Origin: Daphnia carinata
Lineage: Eukaryota > Arthropoda > Branchiopoda > Diplostraca > Daphniidae
Direction of reading: 5' to 3'
Length of the DNA: 64,000 nucleotides
NCBI RefSeq assembly: GCF_022539665.2
Contig: NC_081339.1
Coordinates: 6,138,367-6,202,366, forward strand
The position numbers and the translations under genes were made by a program. The notes under the pieces are model-generated. The model saw nothing but the letters and a program-made list of their open reading frames with translations, did no database searches and was not told the DNA's origin. This document shows positions 12,431 to 23,400 of this stretch, one piece after another (the first letter of the stretch is position 1; every line of letters starts with the position of its first letter).

Positions 12431-13359
12431 TTTTATTTATGTGCGACTTTCATTTTTTGTTATATATTAAGACAAAAGATGGCGCAGATGAACCTATGTT
12501 TTTTAATGACAAGTGAATCAGCAGTGAACTGCGAAACCGGTGTCTGATTATTTGTTTTATGTGTTACATTCCCAAGAAAAGTATAATAAAATCTCATGGT
12601 ATGGTTCCTATTTTCGAGTTTTCATTCTTCTGTGTAGTTCAAGTGAATCACATTAAATGGATTATTTCTGTGCAAAAATTAGTCAGGTGGTCAGCTGCCG
12701 TAGCCACAAACGTCTGCAACTTATTATTTTGCTTTCATCATGCTATTCAATTGTTCGTTGATAGGTATAAAATTTATATTTTGGCAGTCAGAATGCAATG
12801 CTTATGATTCTGTTTTTAAGATGCAGCTCCAGAAACTTAAACTGCAAAGGATGCTGACGGTGAAGGAGGGTCATAAACAACACAAGTCAAATGTGTTGGA
12901 ACATCATAATTTCATTCTGCTACTCTTTGTCCATACATTGTGTCCTGTTTCGTCTGAGAAACACAGCATATGTGGTTTTGCAAACCCCGAACCGTCATCA
13001 TTTTCCCCAGTCTTCTCATCATATCACTGAGGGGCTCAAGCGGCAAGATTTTGTGTTGAGGAGTGAGGTATTATACTTATATTTTGGAAGTCAGTATGAA
13101 ATTAATGTGACTTTGCCTTTTTTTTAGCCTGTGGAATTAAAAGTGCAAAGAATACTGGCCCTGAAGGATGGTTACCAACGAAACAAAACTATGGATTGCA
13201 ATGCATCATGACATTGTTATGCTCTTGGACCACTCATCGTTTCTTGTAAGTTTTAATCTCGTAAAAAGCAGCCTGCTTCTCTATGTGTCAACGGTTAACA
13301 ACCACTATTTCAGCAGGCCGCCTTTTCATTGCTACTTTCCAGCCAACACATATCTTTCC

Positions 13360-13535
13360 TCCAGTCTTCGCCCGTCGCGCCTTCTTCGCCTTCGCCCGTC
13401 TTCGCCTCGCCCGTTTTCGCCCCGTCTTCGCCTCTCCCGTCGCCCCGTCTTCGCCTCGTCCGTCGCGCCATCATCGCCTCGTCCGTCGCGCCATCATCGC
13501 CTCGCCCGTCGCCTCGTGGTCGCCACGTCATCGCC
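13360..13535. repeat. GC-rich minisatellite, about 23 bp units (copy A)
   Basis: Repeats of the type CGTCCGTCGCGCCATCATCG, interspersed with CGTCTTCGCCTCGCCCGTC variants, in an otherwise AT-rich region. The translated Arg/Pro/Ser-rich frames are a by-product of the repeat. The matching array in copy B (37616-37815) has a different internal composition, as expected for minisatellite turnover. Confidence 0.75.
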
Positions 13536-13635
13536 TGTTCTTCATGGTATCTTTGTATTTTGTAGTGTTCTTGTTGTGCTAATTAACACGCTGGCTGCCA
13601 CGCCCTTTTTCTCCCCTTTTTTTTTTAGCTTTATA

Positions 13636-13870
13636 GGGACGGGCCGCGCTGTTCTGCCTCATGGCCTATCTGCCATGAGGTGGAGCAGTTGCCACTGCCC
13701 AAGATTCGCCGTAAGGCGCTGTAGGCAACGCACCAAAGGGACTCCCTTTTCTCGATGTGTGGTGGAGACCCGGGATGTGCGTTTCCACAACGGTCTCCAC
13801 CATTGCATCAGCCCGGACTTGTCAGCGGACAGTCCCCCTTGGTCGCTATCTTTCCGATAGCGACGTAGTT
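13636..13870 (+). other. Hairpin-rich element (candidate structured RNA or retroelement end), copy A
   Basis: Three strong hairpins lie within 235 bp: 13657-13665 with 13672-13680 (9 bp), 13761-13770 with 13792-13801 (10 bp, extendable) and 13842-13850 with 13856-13864 (9 bp). The copy B counterpart (37937-38155) keeps all three with paired changes in the stems. It is followed by a TATG/TATTG microsatellite (13910-13960) and an AATAAA (14003) before an AT tract. No reading frame is credible. The strand is assumed from the AATAAA. Retrotransposon 3' end or non-coding RNA are both possible. Confidence 0.45.
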
Positions 13871-14061
13871 AGTGTAGTTGTTAGTGGCGTGGCAGCTAGC
13901 TTGTTAGTTATTTATGTATGTATGTATGTATGTCTTGTATTGTATTGTATTGTATTTTAAAATGTAAATATTAGTGGTGGATTTGAGGGAGGATGGAGGG
14001 ACAATAAAAAATATATATATTTACTTCAATTGAGTTTTTATTTAGAAGGATATCTATTAAC

Positions 14062-14134
14062 TGTATTTGGGATCGAACCTTTAACCTTTAGCAAACCAGT
14101 CCAATGCTTTACTATTACGCCAAGTACAGTGTTA
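14062..14134 (-). other. tRNA-like sequence on the minus strand (copy A)
   Basis: On the minus strand there is an A-box-like TGGCGTAATAGTAAAGC and a B-box-like GGTTCGATCCC about 40 nt apart, as in a tRNA promoter. The stems pair poorly, so it is not a confident functional tRNA. The same sequence occurs at 38340-38412. It probably derives from a tRNA or a tRNA-related SINE. Confidence 0.5.
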
Positions 14135-14219
14135 CAAACAACAAAAATTTCTTCCTAAATATCCTTGTTTAAACTGCAAAGGTAGATACGCTTTATTAAT
14201 TGAACAATATCATGTACAG

Positions 14220-14290
14220 TTCTAGGTAGCTCAGTGGTAGAGCGCTTGACTAATATGTAGAAGGTCTTTGGTTCGAATCCCAGGATAGTA
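14220..14290 (+). other. tRNA-like sequence, Ile-type anticodon loop but decayed stems (copy A)
   Basis: Contains TAGCTCAGTGGTAGAGC (perfect D arm) and GGTTCGAATCC (T loop and B box). The anticodon loop would read CTAATAT (AAT), but the anticodon stem does not pair and the acceptor stem pairs only at about four of seven positions. Copy B (38499-38569) has loop CTGATAT with the same defect. A tRNA-derived SINE or pseudo-tRNA is more likely than a working gene. Confidence 0.55.
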
Positions 14291-14509
14291 TAAACGATTA
14301 TCCAATGAAAACAATGCTTACATTCAAAAGTGGCAAAAACAATAAAGGTAAGTTGAGAAAGCCAAATAAAAAAAAGCTGATAGTAATATGTAAACAAAGT
14401 GTAAACAGAGAATGAAAGAAACATATATTGCAAAAAATATTTTTTTTTTAAAAAAATTTATTGACAATGCTTTGCACATTAGAAACATTTTTGCAACTTT
14501 AAAAAGGCA

Positions 14510-14830
14510 TAATAGCCCTTTCAAAAGTTGCCGTCAACCCAGGCAGGGGGAGACACTGCCTTGTTGACCCACCGGGGAGATTACCCGGTGATTGGCTAAG
14601 AGAAGCCGGAAAAAGAGCCGAAGATTAGGAACATTTTTACTGGAGCGATTAACCTTTAGTTCGGATCTGTGGGTAGCCGCGTCGCCCTCTGTGAATACAT
14701 CATCGGACTAAGCGGACCCTCACGTCCCCTTTCCGGCCAGAGCCCTCCAAACCGTGGTATATGTTGTTTTTAAATATACCGACAGTAGGGGCATGACCCC
14801 CTACGGGCTTATTATAAGTCAAGGGGAGAC
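14510..14830 (+). other. Second hairpin-rich conserved block (copy A)
   Basis: Nested stem GTCAAC/GTTGAC (14533-14538, 14563-14568) with inner AGGCAG/CTGCCT (14541-14546, 14556-14561); stem CACCGGG/CCCGGTG (14570-14576, 14584-14590); and stem GTAGGGG/CCCCTAC (14785-14791, 14798-14804). All are kept in copy B (about 38800-39100). Its GC content is much higher than its surroundings. No protein is encoded. It may belong to the same repetitive element as the tRNA-like sequences. Confidence 0.4.
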
Positions 14831-14899
14831 GGGGCTACAGAAAGAAGGGAGCCCAGATATGCACTTCAATTTTTGAATTTTAAATACCGTTTGGGGAAT

Positions 14900-15855
14900 A
14901 TGAATAAAGTGTAGAAATTTCATGTCTTCCATCCAATAATCAGTTTATTCAATGTCTTGCCCCAAACCAAGAACATTTACAGATCCAGTGTTACTTTCCA
15001 CCTTTATTTAAAAAACAAAACAAACATCAACTATTGAACGAAAAATTATTTAGGTTAGATACAGTTAGCAAAAAATGCTTCGTGTTTACTTACAAGTACC
15101 TTTCTACGAAGATGAGTTTAGGCTTTGAAAGGTTATTTCAAACTGACTTTAGGAAAACCATCCAACTCTTTATCACCAAATAAATCCAAGTTTCCCTGTA
15201 CCCTAGAAAAGTTCTCGTGTTTAATTAGAATGTTAATGCAATTCTAGATAAATATTCTACCACGTTGGAAATGACTTTTTTCCACCAGGCTGGTGCCAAC
15301 ATCAGTTCTTTAATACAGCACACCAAACAAAACCTGGAAACAAAGCAGAACTTTTCAATAAGCTGTTAATGGTGTGGTATGCTAAACAACAGGTTTTCAC
15401 CAAGAACTTGTGCTTTTACCTTTTAGAATTCAACTGCACATTGGTAACCATTCTAAGGAGAGAAACGATTGTGACAATATGGCGATATCCTGGGATTCGG
15501 CAAAACATTTCCAATTCGCGAGGCAACCAAACTCGATGTAGCCCCCTAACAACGAAGAAATTGACAGTTCAGTAGAGTACTCAGTAACAAGCAATTCCTC
15601 CGCTAGATGTCTTCTGAATATAGGTGCTTTAAAAAATAAACAATTTTTGGTTTCATGGTCACAAAAAATACTTGTTGCAAATATGTTCGTTTTTGTTTCT
15701 GCAAGTCTTCCATGGTTGTAAGGATAGGAGGTGTTCAAAGTCCTAAAATAAATGTTTTATAGCATTAACATAGAGATTAAAATTAACAATAGAATGGGCA
15801 ACATTACCAACCAATCACCAGACAAGGAAAAAAATTCTTCGAAGCAACTACAAAA
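14900..15855. other. Copy-A-specific 0.95 kb segment
   Basis: Present here but absent at the matching point of copy B (near 39186), where GGGGAATATGA runs directly into the CTACATGGCTGCC found at 15856 here. It is either an insertion in A or a deletion in B. I see no terminal repeats and no convincing gene. Confidence 0.5.
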
Positions 15856-16981
15856 CTACATGGCTGCCAATATGTACTGCTCCTATTTGTGATAACAATG
15901 TATGAAAGGTAGTAACAACAAACGATTTATTGCTGTTTTGTTTCTAACCTAACCTTAAAATGCAAACCTCCCCATTTCTTTCCGATGGGGATGGAATTTT
16001 CTGTCCTACTTGTTTCTGTCATGGACTGTAGAGTCCACCGTTACAAAACTCTACATCAGCAACAATCGTTTCTTAGTGCTCAGAACCTGCAAATGTCGTG
16101 AATGAAAAAATTTTTATTAAAAATAATTTAAAAAATAGTTGTAACATCAAGCATTATTAAACGACTTGCCTAACTAAGGAAACCGCAGGAACCACAATGT
16201 TTGTCTCGACAATCCTGAAATGATTGAAACGACAATCTTTGTTTTATTTCATTAATTCTAATTTTTTTTTAAAGTACAAAGCCTAACTACATGATTGAGC
16301 AGTTTGGCTTGATGCCTTTTTTAAAAAGCAAGAAGGTAGCAATAACCATTATCTCAATGTGCCTGTCGTGCTTACTTTTAAGGACACAAGTTACCGTCCA
16401 TCATAGCAAGCAAATAAACTATTCTTGCATTCATGGTATGAGATGAAAATAATGGCAAAGAATAATGCAATATTGGAAGAATGATATTACCACACATTTA
16501 TAATCCTTCATAATGGCCATCTGGCATGGAGAAGAGAGACTGAGGGCCAAGGCACCACATCTTGTTAACAACTTGTGATATTCCCTAAAATTTAGAGAGA
16601 AACAAACAATGACTCAGCATGAAAGGAATTACTTCTTATAGTTTCTTCTTATTAATGTACCATTCACTTTGTAATTTGAAAAGGAGTTTCAAATATCGTT
16701 AGGTATTCTCAAATTAAAGTTTCTTGTGTAACAATGTTTTTGTTAGAATTAGATCATGTCTTTGGTTAACATTGTTTTCTTGACGAAACATTCACGCAAG
16801 TATTACTTTACCATTGCTGCCTGATGTGTCCAATATTTCGCCCGTCAGATGCACACCACAAGTTTCACACACGACAATGAACTAGCAAATGGCGTTCGAT
16901 GGCGGTTCACAAAACTCAAGCAACGTTGCCACATAATTCAAAATGGGCAGCGAATTCAACTTAAGACTAGGGATTGATAGG
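15856..16981. other. Shared non-coding region of the duplication
   Basis: Matches 39187-40310 of copy B closely. No supported exon chain or RNA gene is seen on either strand. Confidence 0.45.
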
Positions 16982-17521
16982 TAGGGCTCGGCCCCGCGAC
17001 GATCGGGCACGATTTTGGCCGACCCACGCGGTTTTTTTTTTTTAAAAGGACAAACCAGTGCGGTTCGGTTTGCCTTTTTTTTCAAACAGATTGCACCGCG
17101 GTTTGACGGTTTGTACCCGCAGTTTGTACCCGCGGTGTAAACTGCGGTTCACACCACGGTTTAACACGGTTTGCACCGCCGATTTACGGTTTGCATTGAA
17201 CAAAAAATCAGTAACCTCGCTAGATGGCGCGAAGATCGACCAATTTTCGATCGCGATGCCTTCAAGTGTGATCGGAAATTTGATTCATAACAAGTTGCTG
17301 ACCGCCATTACGCTTACAACAATTAGTGATAATTACTTGATTTGGAATTTCAGCAAAATTTCAAAGAAAAATATTTAATGGCGGTTCAAACCGGTTTTGC
17401 CCAGTTGCAAACCGAAAACCGAACCGCAGTCAAAAATGGCCAAACCGAACCGACGGTTTGACGATGTTTAAATGAAAAACCGCGGTTTGCACCGATCATA
17501 GACGATCGGGGCCGAGCCCTA
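16982..17521. mobile_element. Non-autonomous TIR element (hAT-like MITE) inserted in copy A only
   Basis: Starts TAGGGCTCGGCCCCG and ends with its exact reverse complement (15 bp). The interior is full of CGGTTTG/CAAACCG subrepeats in both orientations. CTAGGGATTGAT occurs at both edges (16967-16978 and 17519-17530), partly overlapping the right end, and may include the target-site duplication. Copy B has no such sequence at the equivalent site (about 40315). The TAGGG-type terminus fits hAT elements; the superfamily is inferred. No transposase frame is present. Confidence 0.75.
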
Positions 17522-18268
17522 GGGATTGATGATGGCTAGGAACTTGGCAGTGACCCTCACTGTTCACCGGTCCCCTTCAGTAACATAGCCCTCCTAGATA
17601 CACAACATTAATAAAAAAAAAATCACAAAAAAAAAAACAGATACTAAATTTGTAAATATATACCATCACTTCCAGAAAAGAGAACTTCATTTTATATGCA
17701 ACAGATGGCGTTACGTAACCTTAGACAGTCTTCAGCTCACGACGTGATGTCCATCGTATCCAACTAGCTTTGAAATATGCTTTAAGTTTTATTTTCACCG
17801 TTTGTTCTCAAACCTTACGCACCTTATCAAGCTTGTTAACAGGCTCAAAGCTCTGCAATTGAGTTCGTGACTAAACCAACTCTTTTTACTTTTATATATT
17901 TTTTTTTCAAAATCGTTATCTCTCGCCCTTGCGTGGATGGCGATTTAAGTAGATGCCACGTAGATAACATCTTGGATGTCGCCTACCTGTGCTGCCGGGG
18001 CTAGCACAACTACGTTGTTAATGATGTTTATGGCATGTTATAGAATTTTATTTATTTACAGGGGTAGGATAAGCGATTGTCAACAGGTTCCGCCGATGTG
18101 TACACCTTGTAATCCCCCCAGTACGAAATTTCCGCTGCAGCTTTACGTCATTATCTTTTAAACAGACAGAGAAATCTATGATGAAACTGGAAGTTTTGCT
18201 ACAGTACCTTACTCGTCCAAAGAATAAAGATGAGTGTCGTTCAGTCTTTCGCCATTCGTCATATCGCT

Positions 18269-19661
18269 ATGAACGCTATTCTACTCTCGGTAGCAATCAA
18301 CCTCTTCTTTGGCTACGCTTGTTATGGACTTGACAATTCAATTCCATCGGTATGAATTGCTTTTGCACTAACCTATCATATTAATTAACAATTTTTCTCA
18401 TTTAAAAACAGACAGCCCTAGTATACACTAAAGATACGAAGATTGTTAGTGGCACAGAAGCAACGCGCGGAGAATTTCCCTGGATGGCACATTTGATTAT
18501 CGTCAAGAAGGGTAGAGAACGAGAATGCGGAGGTTCTCTGATCAGCCAAAATTGGATTATGACTGCAGCCCACTGCGTGGATGGGTAAATTAGGTCCCTT
18601 CACGTTATGTTAAAGATCTTCGTAATAATTGATTTCAATGTTTAAATAGAGCCGATACGGTGACGGTAGTCCTAGGAGCTCACAATTTAAGTGCCGTCAG
18701 CGAACCATATCGTATCAGTCTACAATCAACAGAATATCATATTCACCCCAAATATTCCAGTGAGACGTTTCCAGATGATATTGGTCTCATCAAACTTCCA
18801 GTTAGCGTCCCGCTCTCCGGTATTCAAATAATACATGCTCGTTTAACTTACTTGTTACAAAATCAGTCTTTTGTTAATCTGCAGCCGGCATTCTTCCAGT
18901 CGTTCTAGCCGATCTAGGAAATCGCGACCACGTCAACAATACGGTGATAGTTACTGGATGGGGCTACTATTCTGACGGTTGATTAGCATAAATTACATAA
19001 TAGTAAAGTAGGAACTAAAACAAGAAATCTTTTTAGCTATACAGTGGACGAGTGACGTACTTGTCAAAGCCTCGACGACCGTCATTTCCAATGAAAAATG
19101 CCAAGAGTCGTGGGGAAGTATAATAGTCGGCACAATGATTTGTACCAGTAGAACACGAGGTGGCGTTTGCAATGTAACATAATGTTTTGGAGTTTTTTTT
19201 CTAGCGCATGAATTAATTGCAGTTCTGATTGTAGGGTGATAGCGGGGGGCCAATGATTTACCTTGTTGACGGTTCGTGGGTCCAAATCGGCATCACGAGT
19301 TTTGGAGCTTCGCCATGTGAATCCGTGATACCTAACGGCTTTACTCGTGTCCAATCTTACTTGAGCTGGATAACTTCAATTACTGGCATGTCCTACACCA
19401 CTACGCCGCGGCTGACGACACAAACAACAACTGTATTTTCGTGTCAAAACGATGGAAACAAGGCCAATCCAGCAGATTGCAGCACATTCTACATGTGCTC
19501 CAACGGAACTCCTTATCTATTCGTAAGAATAACCTAAAATAACTACGCCTTTTCTGCATCTGATGACTCCATTTGAAATGCAGAACTGCCCGGGTGGATT
19601 GGTTTTTAATCCCCAACTCCAGAACTGCGATTATCTTCAAAACGTGCCCCAATGCAATTAG
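18269..19661 (+). CDS. Chymotrypsin/brachyurin-like serine protease with CBM14 domain, copy A (intact)
   Basis: Seven exons: 18269-18349, 18412-18584, 18650-18819, 18885-18977, 19037-19173, 19235-19522, 19584-19661. I chose the ATG at 18269 because it gives a clean signal peptide (MNAILLSVAINLFFGYACYG) and is kept in copy B; an upstream ATG at 18230 is not. The domain order is short propeptide, TK|IVSG activation site, TAAHC, PDDIGLI, then VCNGDSGGP, so the triad is complete. The S1 position (189) is Gly rather than Asp, which fits chymotrypsin/brachyurin-type rather than tryptic specificity. A Thr-rich linker and a C-terminal peritrophin-A domain (SCQNDGNKANPADC, FYMCSNG, NCPGGLVFN) follow. 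Likely secreted and chitin-matrix associated. The donor after 18977 (GTTGAT) is weak but shared with copy B. Confidence 0.87.
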
Positions 19662-20428
19662 CCCTCAGAGAATTGGAATGCTGTTGTACATAAGGACAGA
19701 AAGAAATGAACATCGGAATAAATAATTTATACAGACCTCTGTAGGTAGTCCTGACAGTCAGTTGTTAACAGGAGGAAAAAGAGAACCCTCACCCGGTACT
19801 AGTTTTCACCTATAAAATGTCGAATAGCAAAAAACCGGTGGATTTTAATTACACTTATTGAAATGCAAACGATAGACGTTTTCTAATTCAGTCATTCGTC
19901 TTTCTTAATTGAAATAAAGTTTTTTTTTCTTGCAAACGTTAGTTACACGTTTTGCTTGCAGAGTAGGAAGGAAAAGTCTCTTACCTCCAGCTAATGTGCT
20001 AGCCTGTAGACTGGTTGGATCAAGTCTCATGTACATCGCGTGCCAAAAAGTTGGTCAGCAATTCTACGAAAGCTCCTACCATATACAGTTTATGTTGTAC
20101 ATCAACCCTATCTAAAAACAAAATAAAGTAAGTTTTTAAATGGAATTTAAAAATAAAGACAGCTATGATTAACTTTGGAATGAATGGCTGTGTTTCACGG
20201 AGAACATCTCTTAATGTCGTTTGAAAACTCGGGTGTCGACGCCCAGCTGATGGTTATTGATTAGTTGAAAAAATTACAAACTAACGTATCTGTTTGTTAA
20301 AGCAATAGGACCTCTAACACAAAGTTTAAGCAATCAACTAGTACACCTTTAACGGCAAATTTATCCAATTTATGTTACCATTGTTAGCACATTTCATCAG
20401 TTTGGCCTTCATCGTCATCATCGCCAGT

Positions 20429-23400
20429 CTACATACACGTAGCCGATTTAAACTGAGCGTTGGCTATGCTACTTTCAGCTCCCCTTTTGCGATTTCTGTT
20501 TCTTTGTATCCATGTGTGGTCATTGTTCGTTTTCATCTGTGGCCTGATATCTTCCTTCGCATATTGAGATAATTGGTAAATGTTCTTGATCGTTTCTATT
20601 GGGTCTAGTTTCCCAATGGCACTCCTGATTCTTTGGCGCCCGTAATCGGCCCACGTAAAGTCCTTGCGCTGCAAAACAGTCGTAACGGCGTAAGCAATGT
20701 CAGAGAAGCCACCCATGAACAACAAATCTTTACAAAATCCAAATGACAACATTTGGTTGTAAGTTAGAAAGGCTCCAGCACCAACTGATGCGGCTCCCCC
20801 AGCGATGATTATGGAAGCAAGAAGTGAAGTTAGGCAAATCATCCTCCACGACCATTTCCGATTCTTTACGTCGATAATACTGTCCAGTTCCATTAGACGG
20901 AAAAGAATGAGTTCGTTGAACATGTTACTGGAACAGGAACTGCGTAAAATACGTTCCAAGGAGTCGAGGTAAAATTCTGATGTCATTTTCCTCGAATAGA
21001 CAGATTGATGATTTTCGCAGAATTCCAAAAGAACTTTACGTTCTTGTTCGTCAGCAGATTTTAATTTCGAAATTTCTTTTCTTAATTTCCTACCATCAAC
21101 TTCTATTAATCGAGCTCCAGAAATGACGTGAGCCGACATCAAATCGCCCAGCATATCTCGGTACGGCTCAAGTGGTAACAAGTTGATGGCTTTCAGATAA
21201 TCAGGACTACCTTCAGACGTTGAACCTTGTATCTTTCGCCACTGACGTCTAACAATTTCTGCGACAAACTTTCGTCCAATGAGCTGCATCACAGCTTCTG
21301 CATAAACTGGGCACTGTGAATATTCAAATCCTTTGGTAACATCGTAATCAGCCGCGAGAAGACCTTGATCATCGATCACGTTTTGCTTCAACAATTCGTT
21401 CCAAAGTCCAACCCGTTCAGCAGGAATTATATTGATCAGATAGAAATCCTCATTAAACAGACGGCCGAATTCCCCCAAATCAACCGTTTTGAGTTTATTG
21501 AGGTCCAGTCGGGCGATCTTATTGAACTCGAAATCTTGTTTTCGAATTTCATATTCCGTGACGGATAGGATTCGTTTGACATACGTTTTGGGAAACGCAA
21601 TCTTTTCCCTTTCCTTTAGTTGCTCTTCGTTGTCGTATATCGGATGGTATAAGACGTTAACACAGTTCCGTTCGTGGTTATAAGTGCCGATTCCAAAGTC
21701 TAAAGAGATAGCTTCATTCCTATCAATCTGGGGAATTCCGTCGCACTGCGTCTCTGACATGATGACGCATTCCATTTCGACGCCGACCTTTGGAATCTCC
21801 AAAACTTTAGTATCGACGAGTTTCTTCCAGAACATCTTCCTACTAAACGGGATCACATTTTCTTTTTCTAATTCCTCTTCCCCCTCTTCTTCAGTTAAGG
21901 CTTTGCCGAAAATGGATTCGAGGATCTTTTCGAGTTTTCCGTCGTCAGCAGGTATACCGTAGTCGTCGGCAATCTGTTGGATTAATGCACTTCGATTGTC
22001 ACGACTGGACTTGTGGACGTCTACTTGTTTGGGGGAAATGCTGGAATTCGGGATGGTGTCGGGATGATTCAGTTAACAAGCAATGCATCCTGATTCTACT
22101 AGAGATTTAAAATGTTTATTCGTGTTCTCTGTATGAATATCCTGGCCTCCTTGCACTTTTATGGTTTTGTTGTTATCGCTGCTGATAAAGTTTGCAATTT
22201 TGCTGACAGTTTTTTCGAAGAAACTAGTTTTTGTTGGAGAAGCTTTACTGGCTTCACGAAGTTCTGTGGCGGAGCAATAATTACCCACCAAGGATCGGAG
22301 AGAGCCGAGGAAATGTTCCATGATTTTCACATTATTTTCTTTCTGCTCTTTGTAGCCATCAATGACACAAAACGAAGGAATTTTCACAAAATTTGACATT
22401 GATTGGCTCACTACATTGTTAAAAGACAGTTGCGTATCGATGTGGTCATTGATAATCGTCTCCGCAACTCGCACCATGCGAATGAAGTCATTTGTTTCTT
22501 TCAAGAACTTGTTCCCTTTGAGAAAAATGAATGCCTGATAGTAAAGTGCAGCTGGATAAAAGAAACCGCTGTCCGAATTGATAACACGTTTCAAAATTTG
22601 ATCGGCCAAGGAAAAGTTTGGTTCTTCTCGAATGGCAAGATCCTTTGCAACAGCAACCGCGCGAACAGGCGTGATCCAGTTGATTACATCGTCAAAGTTG
22701 TCAAGATTGGGCACTTCCATTGGAAAATCAGTTGTGCAATTGGAATCCTTTGCGTCAAGGAAATGGGCCCACTTGTCTAGGGCACGATCACGAATGGCTT
22801 GCATCATTACCTGTCGGTATTGGTAGATTTCCCTGCAGCTTTCCTTTAATTTTGTTTTGATATTCTGTTCAGAAAATGTGATGAAATTTTCGAACAAATA
22901 TTCTTGCCTTTCATTGTTTTCAAAATCCTCTTTCAATCGTGATAACCGCTGCTTTTCTTGTTCGTTTCGTCTCGCTTTCATTTTGGTCAATATTTTTTCA
23001 GTGTCAAATTCTTCATCCTTGTCCGACGTATGCCGACTCCGATCGTCGCATAAAATGAGGATTCCACTTCCTGGATCTCCTTTCCTTGCCGCTCGGCCCA
23101 TCGCTTGTTCTGTGATCCTTTCGTTTTCAGGTAAATAAGTCAAACAGATGTGCAGACCTCCATTCGCTCTCAAGCTGTTGCTAATCTTGATATCCGTTCC
23201 TCTTCCAGCCAAGTTGGTGGCAAGAATAACATGCCCGATGTCCAGTTCATCACTTTCAAATGCAAATTTCTCATAGTCTCGTGTATAGCGATGGATCCTG
23301 TCACTAGGTAAACGCAATTTCAGCTGTTGATAAGTTTTGTTCACTTCTCTGATGGTTCGACAAAAAATGACAATAGACCGACTTTTCATGCGCTGATCAT

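Noticed and set aside
13360-13535. CRISPR-like direct repeats
   Set aside because: Units are contiguous and degenerate, without unique spacers; a minisatellite in a eukaryotic genome.
13168-13860. 230-codon Arg/Pro/Ser-rich frame
   Set aside because: Produced by the 23 bp GC minisatellite and the hairpin element; not kept as a frame in copy B.
14220-14290. Functional tRNA-Ile gene
   Set aside because: A and B boxes are good, but anticodon and acceptor stems do not pair in either copy.
17976-18161. 61-codon frame conserved in both duplication copies
   Set aside because: Conservation follows from the duplication; no start context, domain or splice partner, and indels near its end.
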